DNA of 64,000 nt from Clitopilus passeckerianus (taxonomy: Eukaryota; Basidiomycota; Agaricomycetes; Agaricales; Entolomataceae): contig CALYLX010000083.1 in the NCBI GenBank assembly GCA_944990035.1, positions 496,001-560,000 of the forward strand, written 5' to 3'. Position numbers and translations under genes: made by a program. Below, piece after piece: positions 21,470 to 32,043 of this stretch. The first letter of the stretch is position 1, and every line of letters starts with the position of its first letter. Under the pieces are notes generated by a model, which worked only from the letters and a program-made list of their open reading frames with translations, was not told the origin of the DNA and ran no database searches.

Positions 21470-23279
21470 CATAGACGGAACATTGTAGGGTGTAGGAGGT
21501 TCGCCACCGATAAGGCCAGTCGCATCATTGTACTAGTAGCCTCAAACTCGTCCCCTCGTGGGCTAGTAGTTCCCTCAAAACGGCATCTCGAATTGGACCC
21601 CCGTCGTACCCTGATGTGTTACTTTCGTTTTACTTGATGTTTTCGATAACAATAGACCGGTTTTTGACCAAACGACGCCGAGGGGCTTCGTTTACAGTTG
21701 GGACCGAACAAACAATTCCGGGCGCAAATGCCATGGGGCGTGTTTGGGGCAGGAGATTTCTCAGGAAGGGCAGAAAGCAGACCAGAGCCTTAGGCCTGAG
21801 GCCCCACTGAAAGATGCGAATTGGCTGGGTTTGTTTGTCTCGGCCCCAAAAGTAAACACGGCCGCAAAGTCGAAAAGCGGTCTATCCGACTCTATCGTTT
21901 CGCAATTGGGCTATAAGGTAGTAGTAGGGTTTGCTCTCAACCCGATGGAATCGATCAACGGCAAATGCCTAAATCGCTGATCTCCGTGATCTCTCCCTCT
22001 CCTTGCACATCCTTCAGTCCTTGGCCCTTCGTCGTCATGCTAACTCCAGTGTTTCCGACAGTGGATGGACATCCTATCCACTCTGTTCGCAATTCGAGCA
22101 TAGCTCTCTCCGTTAATCTCTGGCGGCTTTCTGTCTAGCTGGGATACTCAACTTTTGTGACAGCGTTTCCTGCTCGTGTCGCATCCATGCGTACACAGCT
22201 GAACTAAAGTCTAAAGCTAACCTTCTCCATGTCGTAGACTCGTCGGACTACCTGCTTTGGCTACCCCCTGATTGGAAAATAAAATGGATGCAACCCATAC
22301 TAACAACAACGCCCACTGGCACTTCTTTCTAGCGCCAACTGTGTAACAAGATTTCTTCTACTACTCATTGCTCTGACCTCTTGGCCAGATTCGGTCGGTG
22401 CATCTTTGTCCGCCCCCGCGATGCCTGTCGTGGCTCTTGTACAACATATCTCTATGCCTTTCTATACTACTACATCCTTTTCATGAGAACTGTTGGCTTG
22501 TGCATGTTCCTGTTCCTACAATATGTACGATTACCAGGTTGTAAACTCTTAATGCTACACCGCCTGCGTACAGTTGATTCTGTTACTGCTGGATGCTTTC
22601 AAACTCTCGACCATGAAGCTTTGAAGTCACATCAAGCCAGCCCATATCCACACAATTCTTCACTCGTGTCACTAACTCTGAATCGTCGGGGCCACTACAT
22701 TGATTACAGAACGTCGCCCCCTACTTCCCATTTTAAACTGTCATGTAGACCGATCAAGTTTTTCCTGGTCACGGAACGGGTTAGGTTCCTCGGGCAATGG
22801 TAGCGGGCCTGGCCGCTCGCCGACCTTACTGAGTTTTTCTATGGTGCAAATCACCTAGTCACCACCAAAATGTGACAAGTCTATAGGAGAGCCCAATTTT
22901 ACCCGGATTTCTTATTTGTCTGAGGAAAACGCTCAGTTTGATGAGACTCATGAGAGGAACAATCTCCTCAGACGGAATTTTGATTGGGTCAAAATTGAGG
23001 GAGCTATGAATTTGACCCCAAGTGGATTTTGCCGCTACCATATATGGTAGCTCGGCTAACAGTAGTTACCTTTTTCGGACAATGACTAATCATCACTGGT
23101 CCCCATTGCTTGCCATTTGGGTCCGCATTCTGCTGATTATTAGAGTAATTTTACAGTGAATATTCGGTTTGATAGTTCATTTTTTTCCTTTCTGGCTGTT
23201 GCCTAGCGCTCTGGCACTGGAAATCAAACCAAAAATTTGCCATTTCAAATTTTTCCCGGCCTGCGGCCGGTTTTGCCAC
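21470..23279. other. Long non-coding stretch
   Basis: About 1.8 kb with no convincing gene. The longest plus-strand frame, at 22381-22803, lacks a start and family resemblance. An 18-base perfect palindrome (GCTACC...GGTAGC centred on ATAT) lies at 23034-23051. The stretch ends at a MITE. Confidence 0.4.
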
Positions 23280-23281
23280 TA

Positions 23282-23671
23282 GAGAGGGTCAGCAACCCAT
23301 CTTAAGATGAAATCCAGCGAGCGAAATTTGCTCCAATTTGAGCTGCACCACCTTCCGTAAAAGTCGCTTTCGACCGAAAGGTTAATGACAAGCCTGATGC
23401 ATTGCACAAGGCCTCGTAAAGACGCTGAGGAGGCCCTCTTGTGTGTCCTTTGACGCCAGTTTCAGGTCGAGTATCCTAATGACACTGGTGTGCAAGTAAC
23501 GTCGGTCTAAAAAGAGGCCCATAGACCAGAAGAAACGATTCTTTGAGCTTTCTCGCGGTGTTCCATTTTTGGTATCTACTCCAACTTTTGGCCCCACAAG
23601 TGTGGCTTTCGAGCGGGTTCTGCTCTGATTTAAGCCATCAAACCCATCTTAAGATGGTTGCTGACCCTCTC
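23282..23671. mobile_element. 390-bp MITE with TA target duplication
   Basis: Inverted repeats of about 28-29 bases lie at 23282-23309 and 23643-23671. Both begin GAGAGGGTCAGCAACC and differ by one extra C before the shared ATCTTAAGATG, itself a palindrome. A TA dinucleotide flanks each end (23280-23281, 23672-23673). Small size, no coding capacity and a TA duplication are the marks of a Tc1/mariner-type MITE. Whether the decayed transposase at 15 kb belongs to the same family cannot be told here. Confidence 0.85.
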
Positions 23672-23673
23672 TA

Positions 23674-24692
23674 CTGTCAAAGTGTAGCGGCGACTAAGTG
23701 ATTCGCACCATACGAACATAGATAGGCTTTAAGTTTTAGATGTCCTTAGCGCTCGTTGGTAATTACCTCGGTCTGTTAGGGACCAGGGTCTCCTTGAGAT
23801 TTGTGGAGCTCAGCGTTGCAGAAACATCTTAGAACTAGAAGGCTGATACCTATCACAGCCTTACAACTTACCGTCTGGACGTCTCAGCAAAAGAACATAC
23901 ACGGAACCTACCAAATTCCGACTCTTGTGTGTACTAGTTTCAAACATGCGCCATGCACCGCTAGTCCAACTGATCTGAGAACTATTGAACGACACACAAC
24001 AGGATTGCGGTCTCGGCTCCACTCTCGAACTTTGGTGCCGTCCCAGTCTTCGGCAATTCGGTGATCGGGGAGTGTCCGCTGTATCTCCATATGTTCAAAA
24101 TACCTCATGGACATGTTCTTCCGATCTTCCCCAGATGAGACGGACGCGAAAATGTGTACATCGTTGAAACAAAAATAGCGAGTGGATGATGTAGGATGCT
24201 AGTGACCCCATAGGCGGGCGCTTTAGCTTTTTGAGCGGTCATGAGCAAGGTCATGAGGGGTAAAAATCCGCAAGGTACTGTCAAGGTGCACAAGACCAGG
24301 CCAGGCCAGAGCGTGGCAGCATCACACATCAGAAACGCAGGCGCACATCTGCCATAGTTTTCTTGCCAGGGCTTGGTCGTTGAAAAAGGTGGCAGGTGTG
24401 GCGCTAACCGATTACGCATAATTTACGCGCATGAGGAATTACCAAATATGGTAACGGCCCCCGTGATTATGACAGCTTGTTTCGGTCGTCTCCTTTATAA
24501 CGTCTTCCTCCGTTCTTCTGTCCGCTCCTCCCATTTTTTCCCGTTCTCGACATTTCCGACGACGACGACCAAACCCCAAACGGCGCAAGGACCATAAATA
24601 CCGTGTTTTTCGCCCTATAATATTCGCCGATTCCATCGCTGTGTGATATATACCGACAACCCGGAACGTCTTGACACAAGAGACTGTCTCCT
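23674..24692. promoter_or_regulatory. Non-coding stretch and promoter of the ubiquitin-fold gene
   Basis: No gene recognised. An A/T element CATAAATA at about 24593-24600 lies some 95 bases before the start codon at 24693 and may be the TATA element. Confidence 0.4.
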
Positions 24693-25539
24693 ATGGCATC
24701 GCTCGAGCCTCCTTCCAGGCCATATATAACACTCGAAGCCGGTCAAACTCAGCCAAGCTCAGCTAGAACGTCCATGACACACTTGAATCCTGTGGAAGGC
24801 GGGGAAGAGGGCACAAGACCCAATACCTCGGCCGGCCAACCTGCCCCACATACGGGAACAGAACAAGCTGCCACAGCGACAACATCACAAGGAGAAGCAA
24901 CGAAGGCCTCTACTGAGGGCTTTTTGCCTCCCCAGAACGAAGTTCCAGCACCTCAGGTACCTCAAGTGCACATCACCTTCCTGCTTATCACGGGCAGAAG
25001 GAAGACCATGACATTTGAATCTGAGACAACGATAGGAAGGGTAAAGGAGCTTGTTTGGAATGCATGGCCTTCAGGTGAGGCATTATGACCATTCACTTCA
25101 TGTTTACTCTGGCTCATCGTATATGTCAGAATGGGACGATGATCGGCCAGTCGGCCCATCCTACCTTCGAGTCCTCTACCTTGGAAAGATGCTGCAGGAT
25201 GATGATACCCTGACCAGTAAGTGTCTGTCCTGCTGCCTCGACTGCTATAGTACTCAACTATCGCACTAGCCCACAAGTTCCCAATGTACACTCCACAATC
25301 TTCTCCGCCACCAACACCAACGATTGTTCACCTGTCTGTTCGTCCCTATGCCCCTCAAGCAGAGGCCGATCCGAAGAAGAATAGACGAGGCAGGACCCGG
25401 AGCGGTGACAGTCAGCATCCTAAACTTTTCCGTGATTTTCAGTTGCTAATTGGATTTTGCAGGTGGCTTGCTATCAGCGAGCGCAAATGAAGAAGAGAAT
25501 GCATCGGCTGGTGGCTGTTGTGGATGTATCATTTGCTAG
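24693..25539 (+). CDS. UBL3/MUB-like lipid-anchored ubiquitin-fold protein
   Basis: Four exons, about 220 residues. A low-complexity Ser/Thr/Gln-rich N-terminus of ~85 residues precedes a ubiquitin fold: VHITFLLITGRRKTMTF, then IGRVKELVWNAWP, an intron, EWDDDRP, LRVLYLGKMLQDDDTL and, after another intron, TIVHLSVRP. The spacing and the Glu/Asp-rich link after NAWP match UBL3 and plant MUB proteins. The C-terminus ends CCGCIIC, a Cys cluster fitting prenylation and palmitoylation as in that family, and there is no GlyGly end for conjugation. UBL3 is known to tether partners to membranes and sort proteins to small vesicles; such a role is inferred by family. The long N-terminal extension is a fungal peculiarity. 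Confidence 0.85.
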
Positions 25540-26958
25540 ACCGAGAGCACACCTAGACGCCAGCCTCGGTATTCAAGTACACCGACCGCATGGCGTTACG
25601 ACGCCGGCGCCACTTCATTACGCTCTACAGTTCAACCTTCCCACTCTACAATTGCCCGTAAAACGTGTGGTCACCCGGTTTACTGGACGACCCGTTCTCG
25701 ATCGCATGCCATCCGCTGCATGTCCTTCCTTTATAATTCACTTAGCTGACATCGGCCCTATTGTCGTCATCATCAATGAGTCGTTTTCTGATGAAGACGA
25801 ATCCCGTATACAACCTCCTTGGGCCTTCTCACTCCAGATGCCTTTCGTGGTTTAGGTTACCCTTCCACCGCAACCACTTACTCCCGCATATAATAGTACC
25901 CCAAGCCGAGACCTCAAGGCGAGCTCGTTCTCGGGTCCCGCCCTTCCGCCACCATTGCTTCCCCCTGGCCCTCTCTGCCCTCGGTTGATTCATTTAAGCA
26001 TTGCTCCCTCCATATCGGCCGTTATCGACATTCCTCTGCTGTGCCTTGACGCAGACATCCTCCCAAATGCCCCCAAATTACCACAGGTTTACCTGTTGTC
26101 TCTCTTCAGTCTTTGCATTAGTTGATACGACCCATCGGCCTGTGGCTAGATTTCTTCCTTCCTCAGCAGAAGGTGCTATTTCTAGACATCCGATCAGGGT
26201 CCAATGATGTTTCGAACCCTCCATTCATTTGCCGCTTAAACGACTCCACGGTCCATTCTTGTTCAGACTTTTTTTCCGCACGTCAGTTTTCTTTGTTTCC
26301 GTTCATGGCTTCTGAATTGTTTGTATTGCTACCACTACTCTACCTGCTACCTACCTGCATTTGCATTTGTACATTACGGCACTTTTAACAGCTACAATGA
26401 TACGAGAACTCGACTCTTAATTCATTTCAAGAACAGACCCATCACACGAGGCTTGGATCTCAGAATGTACTAGGCGCCGAGAGAACCAGGTGAGAAGAAA
26501 GACATTCAGGGTAAGCTCACATGTCACCAGAAACTGTCAATCCAAGCCACCAATCAGAGATAAGAGGAGCATGCTTGGCATTTGATTCTGGATTCCTTCC
26601 TTTGTTGAAGCCAAGGGCGTCAGACGACCTCTTCTTCAATTCAATTCGTCTTGATCATGGCTGGACCGATATTTATCGCACGGAGCTTAATAAATATGTT
26701 ATTCTTGGTGAGACGGATCTAGGGCTTGGTTGGCCTAGCCAGATCAACCGCCTGGTCTCTCCAATCGATGCCGTTGGGCGGTACTTGTAGTCATACAATG
26801 TAACTGAAGGAGAAAGATGGGACAGACTCAGTAAGTTGGCTCTTGGAATTAGCGCAGAGGACCACGGAGACCCTCACATAACTTTTGACTTTCGGCGCTT
26901 ATGTACCTCATGTTCAAGTCGTGGTAATAAGGCGTCTGAACTCTTTTCTCTTGAATCA
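25540..26958. other. Intergenic, ubiquitin-fold gene to NACHT gene
   Basis: About 1.4 kb, pyrimidine-rich in its first half. Several short open frames exist, none with a start, splice logic or family match. No repeats seen. Confidence 0.35.
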
Positions 26959-29002
26959 ATGACCATGGCCGCTGGTGAACCGTCCATGTTCAAAAACGCT
27001 GCGGGAGTTGCGATTTATAATTCGAATCTTACCAATGCCCATACTATCAATAACTTCTACCATGATAATCATAGTAAGTCTCTCCCTGGTTTGACCCCCT
27101 TTCGTCATTGACCTGGGCTTCACAGTGGTCTTGAGAACTTTCAGAGAGCATGTCGCATTCGGTGCATTGTATAACTCCGCTGAACGATTTGACCCTCCGA
27201 AATGCCATCCGGAGACCAGAACGGCAGTTCTAGACAGCATTGAAAGATGGGCACGCAGCAACGACGATTCTAAGCCTGTAGTATGGCTCAGAGGTCCAGC
27301 AGGGGCAGGCAAGTCTGCTATTGCACAGACGTTAGCGGAGCGATGGGGAAAGCTCGAGCGGATCTTACTCGCTGCAAGCTTTTTCTTCTCAAGAACAGTC
27401 GCTGGCCGCAACGAGGGGACATATCTCATCGCGACGATAGCCTACCAACTGGTGAAATCCTTCCCTTTGCTCCGAAGCCATATAGAGAAAGCAATTGCCG
27501 AAGATAGTGGCATCTTCCAAATGAACCTTTCCACGCAGCTCACGGAGCTCATCGCCCGACCATTTGCCGGTATGATGGCCTCAGCCTCCGAGGAAATCAG
27601 GCCGAAAGTTATCATCATTGACGGTCTTGACGAGTGCCAGGGGGAGGACGCCCAACGAGAAATACTGGAAGCGATCTCATCACTTTTACATTCATTCCCT
27701 TCGATATCCCTCCGATTCCTTATCGCCAGTCGGCCAGAACTACAGCTTCGGGAGAGCTTCAAACGGTCTCCACTTGACTCCCTCACGGCTTTTATTATTC
27801 TAGACGATTCTTTGAACCCAGACGCCGATATAGAGCTCTTTCTTCGCTGTAAATTTGAAGAAATGAGGGAGCTAAATCCCTTTCTGGACCCCTCGTGGCC
27901 ATCGGATGATCTGATCGCTCGCCTCGTGGAGAAGTCCTCTGGCCAATTCATCTATCCGTCCACGGCCATTCGATATATAGGAACCCCGCGTGCGAGTCCC
28001 GAACGCAATCTTACGGCGATTTTGGACATCGAGAGTTCTGCAGAGACCTCTGAACAGCCACTCGCAGAGCTCGATGCGCTTTATGCACATATCTTACGCA
28101 CTGTATCTCCGAGCTCACAGCAGATCGCATTCGACGTTCTCGGATTTCTAGTTTGTGATAAAGGCAGCCTAGATCCACCATTTCCGACTGGGCTGGCTAG
28201 AAAGAGTTCTCCCGAGTTCTTTACTCGGCTTTTCTTCCTTCAGCCTGGCGAGATATACATGCATCTTACCGACCTTCACTCCATCATAGAGCTTCCGCCT
28301 ATCGAAGACTCGAACACAGAAATTCGACTGTTGCATGCCTCTTTCAGCGAATACCTCACCCGAACGTCTCGAGCTGGCTCTTATGCTGTAGACATCCCAT
28401 CCCTCAGCCTTCGCATTTACACGAACCTCATGAAACATCTGATTATCACGCTGTCACAGCCTAGGAGTGGATGCCGTGCATATGCACTCGCCTGCGAGGT
28501 TGCGTTTGCATCATGGCCACGCCAATGGTACGAACGAGGGGACATACCCCTATGCCCTCCTTCAAAGGTTATGAAACTCGGATTTGAGGCCGCTATGAGC
28601 AGACGAAATAATAAAAGCCACCGTGCATATCTTCAATGCGTGGGCTTGTCAGACATGGGCCCAGATCGTGTACATCACTTTCCGGCTCTTCTTGTTCAGA
28701 AGCTTCACGGGCATGAAAAACTCGCATGGGTGTATGAGTATTTGCAGGTATGTTGGGCTTGAGTAGAAAGAATGATTTTGGGCTGACCTGAATCGCATTA
28801 GAAATGCAACAATAAAGAGATCGAACCATGGCTTATCTGCCGGATTTTCGCGGGGATGCGTCTGAAGACCCTTATCGGGTGGCATAGGTTTCTGAGTATG
28901 ACACCATTTGACAAACAGCATTCTACGACGGGAGAAAGATGCGATGGGCTAACGATTGACTGGGAAAGACTCTTACCGCCGCTTGCCGCGTCTGGAGGAT
29001 AG
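26959..29002 (+). CDS. NACHT-domain NTPase (NLR-like STAND protein)
   Basis: Three exons (introns 27074-27125 and 28748-28801) encode about 645 residues. The short N-terminus (MFKNAAGVAIYNSNLTN) resembles the Asn-rich leader common in basidiomycete NACHT proteins. The NACHT core has Walker A GPAGAGKSAIA at ~27293-27325 and Walker B KVIIIDGLDECQ at ~27607-27640, followed by the FLIASRPE sensor and a winged-helix-like part. No WD40, ankyrin or TPR repeats follow; the C-terminus is a helical region. Fungal STAND proteins of this kind often act in non-self recognition and programmed death; that is family knowledge, not shown here. A second ATG six bases downstream (26965) is possible. Confidence 0.87.
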
Positions 29003-29259
29003 TAAATTCTGGACATGCAAAAGTAGCCAGTGCCAGTGTATCCGAGTCATGCACAGTCGGATCTTTGGTGTTATAGGTATTTGATTCACAATTGTACAAT
29101 GGGGGCCTAGATACAACTGAATAGGACACGTTGGGTCAGAAGTAAAGTTGTTCTTGAGTTGTTCTGATGTTTGGGGGTACTGTATTATCTTGCAAGCCAG
29201 AGTAATTTGAGATGATGCGAAGGTATGATTCGGATAATTACAAGCTCTCCACACTGTCC

Positions 29260-29346
29260 TGTCCCATGGCTTAGTTGGTTAAAGCGTCCGACTGTTACCT
29301 CTCTTGATCAATCGGAAGATCGAGAGTTCAAGTCTCTCTGGGACAG
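29260..29346 (+). tRNA. tRNA-Asn (anticodon GTT) with intron
   Basis: Complete cloverleaf: acceptor TGTCCCA/TGGGACA, D-stem GCT/AGC, anticodon stem TCCGA/TCGGA, T-stem GAGAG/CTCTC with loop TTCAAGT, and discriminator G as usual for asparagine. The anticodon GTT is at 29294-29296 and a 13-base intron (29298-29310) sits at the canonical position after base 37. Confidence 0.93.
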
Positions 29347-29814
29347 ACTTTTTTTCTTGCCATATTGACTGTGGCATTTCACCAGAAGAAACAGAAGAAA
29401 ATGTGTATTTTTGCCTATCGTGGGTAATATATGCCATTTGTGTTCAGAAAGCCGGATAATTCCGGCGTAGCCTTGCTGTGGCGCGTCCATTTTGATTGCC
29501 TCCGTCAACGTCGCATGAAGCTGGGATTTCTACGGAAAGCTCCCTGTTTGTGTTGAACTCTAGGCGTATACATATCGACTGGGCGTGGCTCTAGATGTTG
29601 GCAAACAACGTCAACTTTTACTGTCAACATCGGTAGCCTGGGGATGTAGCATTCTCTTTGAAAGACTTTGTCAAAGCTCGAATTCAACCACCTCCAACGG
29701 CTGGATATCAAGCATGTGGAAGCAAGCATCTCGGACCCGGGAAAATATGATCAGATGTCCACACGAAGAAACGTGCTTGCTGCGCCGGTTGTCTTTTGAA
29801 TCATATCCTCACCG
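29347..29814. other. Intergenic, tRNA-Asn to amidase 1
   Basis: Begins with a T-run just after the tRNA, fitting RNA polymerase III termination. No gene or repeat is recognised in the rest; it should carry the amidase promoter. Confidence 0.4.
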
Positions 29815-31847
29815 ATGTTCGAGTATTGGATTCACAAGAAGGCATGGTGAGCAACCTTTCTACAGTTGGGGTGAAAACAGTGCTCAAGGATTGTTTCTAG
29901 CGCGTTCAAACAGAATCAGCGCCGGTCATTAATTGACCAGCTGCCACCTCGTTTTCACGAGCCTATAAGCGCCACGGAAACTGCGCTTTTTCGGCAGCCT
30001 ATCTCAGAGATAATCTCTGCTGTTCAAGCTGGTCAAACGAACCCAAGTGACGTTCTCGCTGCTTATGCAAAGAAGGCTCTAAAAGCTCATGCGGCAACAA
30101 ACTGCTTGACCGAAATTATGATCGGTGCTGCCCAAGACTGGGCAAAGAACTGTAACAACCAAGGCCCATTAGCTGGTGTTCCCGTCAGCTTGAAAGACGT
30201 GAGAATACATTATTTTTCGTCCGTGATCTTGTTGCTCATGTCTCCTAGTCGATCAACGTCGCCGGATGGGATTCTTCCATCGGTCTCTCCTGCGAAGTGG
30301 GAAAGCCAGCTCAGAGGGATTCCGCCCTGGTCCGCCTTCTTCGCGATGCCGGAGCAATTCCATATGTCAAGACCAACGTCCCCATCACCCTGATGTCTGC
30401 GGAATCGTACAACGACGTCTTCGGGCGTACGACCAACCCTCACAAATCTACCCATTCTCCCGGCGGTTCCACTGGCGGAGAAGGCGCAATACTCGCCTAT
30501 GGAGGATCTCGCGTTGGCTTTGGAGGGGATGTCGCTGGATCGGTCAGGATCCCTGCACACTACTCTGGTGTCTACAGCATCAGGTCGTCGCACCGACGCT
30601 TCCCATCCTCAGACAACCCTATCAACTCGATATTCCAAGAGGGGGTACCTGCTATTGGTGCGCCTATGGCTCGAACTCTGGAAGACCTGGAAACAGTCTG
30701 GAAGGGTGTATTTGCTATGGACCCTTGGAATTACGATCTTGAAGTATGATTTCCAACTTTCTAAACTTGTTCAGGCTCTAACTGGGGTTTTTTTTGGCAG
30801 CTCCTGAAGATGCCTTGGAAAGAGGTTGATTTGTCCTCAAAGAAACTCAGATTTGCGGTTTTATGGGACGATGGTAAGTACTTGACAATGTTTGTTTGAG
30901 AGATCACATCTAATTTAGATCAGGTGTCGTTGAACCCTCACCAGCCTGTCATCGAGCTCTCAACGCTGTTGTGGACGCCCTTCTGAAGAACGGACACGAA
31001 GTTGTCGCGGTGTACGTTGTACTTTGATTCTCTTTCACCGTGGCTAATTGAGATGCAATAGAGACCTTCCTAGCCCGTATAAAGGATTGAAGCTTGCGTC
31101 CCAACTCTTATTTGCGGATGCTGGTCAGTATCCTCTCTTTGGGTTGCACTTAGAATATTAATCAAGCCTCCAACAGCGAAGGGTCTCACCAAACCAGTCC
31201 GACGAGGCGAAACGCTGGACACAGGAGTCATCGTCGCAACCCGAATGGGCCGCCTCCCCAACTGGCTTCGACGCCTCTACATCTTCTACATTCGTTACAT
31301 TAAGGGGGACGAAACCTACGCCGGCGTCCTCGATGGCTGGTGCGAGAAAACGGTTCCCGAATACTTTGACCTTCTTGCCGCACGTCAAGGATACAAAAGC
31401 GAGTGGTTCCACATGTGGCAACACCAGAGGCTGGATTTCCTCCTGACGGTCCCAAACCCTTTGCCCGCTATTCCGAACAACGGAATGAAGGATGCTCCGG
31501 CTACAGTCAACTACACTATGCTGTTTAATCTGGTGAGTGTCATGTTATCCAACGCAACCGAGAGGCGCTAACAAGACGGTTGATAGCTTGATTACACGGC
31601 TGGTGTGCTTCCGGTTACACATGTCGACGCAAAGCTCGATAAGCTCCAACAACACTTCAAGCCTCGGAACAGGCTCGAGCAACGTGCCTACAAGCTGTAC
31701 GACTCCTTGGCTATGGAAGGTCTGCCCGTAGGAGTGCAGGTTGTCGGTGGTCGTTTGGAAGAAGAGAAGGTGCTTGCAGGAATGAAGTTGATAAAGGGGT
31801 TGTTGAAGAAAGAGGGAATAGAATATCAGCTTCTGAATGACGATTGA
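29815..31847 (+). CDS. Amidase-signature hydrolase 1
   Basis: About 560 residues in seven to eight exons. The first exon is tiny (29815-29846, MFEYWIHKKA) and joins across the intron 29847-29900 to AFKQNQRRS; amidase 2 has the same arrangement, which supports the start. The catalytic set of the amidase signature family is present: Lys in VSLKD (~30190), the cis-Ser in the Gly/Ser-rich GGSTGGE loop and the nucleophile Ser in DVAGSVRIPA (~30540). The C-terminal part (LLTVPNPLPAIP, LPVGVQVVGGRLEEEKVL) is typical of fungal FAAH/acetamidase-like enzymes. These split amides to acid and amine; the natural substrate is unknown. No signal peptide is seen, so it is probably cytosolic. Confidence 0.9.
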
Positions 31848-32043
31848 TTTAACTCCCTGAATCCTGTACTTCGTAGTAGTACTATCTGCAGGAAATGTAC
31901 ATTGACGCCTTTGTATCCGCCCTCTCGGCTGGCAGTATTAGGATTCTCGAAGCTGGCCCGAAGTAACGGCGCGTCTGCTGACCACAACCACCATTCAGTT
32001 ATAATGCAGACCATGATAGGGGCAACAGCAGTCGTTCTTTCTC

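Noticed and set aside
22381..22803. 140-codon plus-strand frame
   Set aside because: No start codon in context, no known motif, and it lies in a repeat-bearing non-coding stretch.
26521..26790. 89-codon frame upstream of the NACHT gene as a possible extra exon
   Set aside because: No in-frame junction with the NACHT start exon was found, and the leader exon at 26959 already begins with an ATG of typical sequence.
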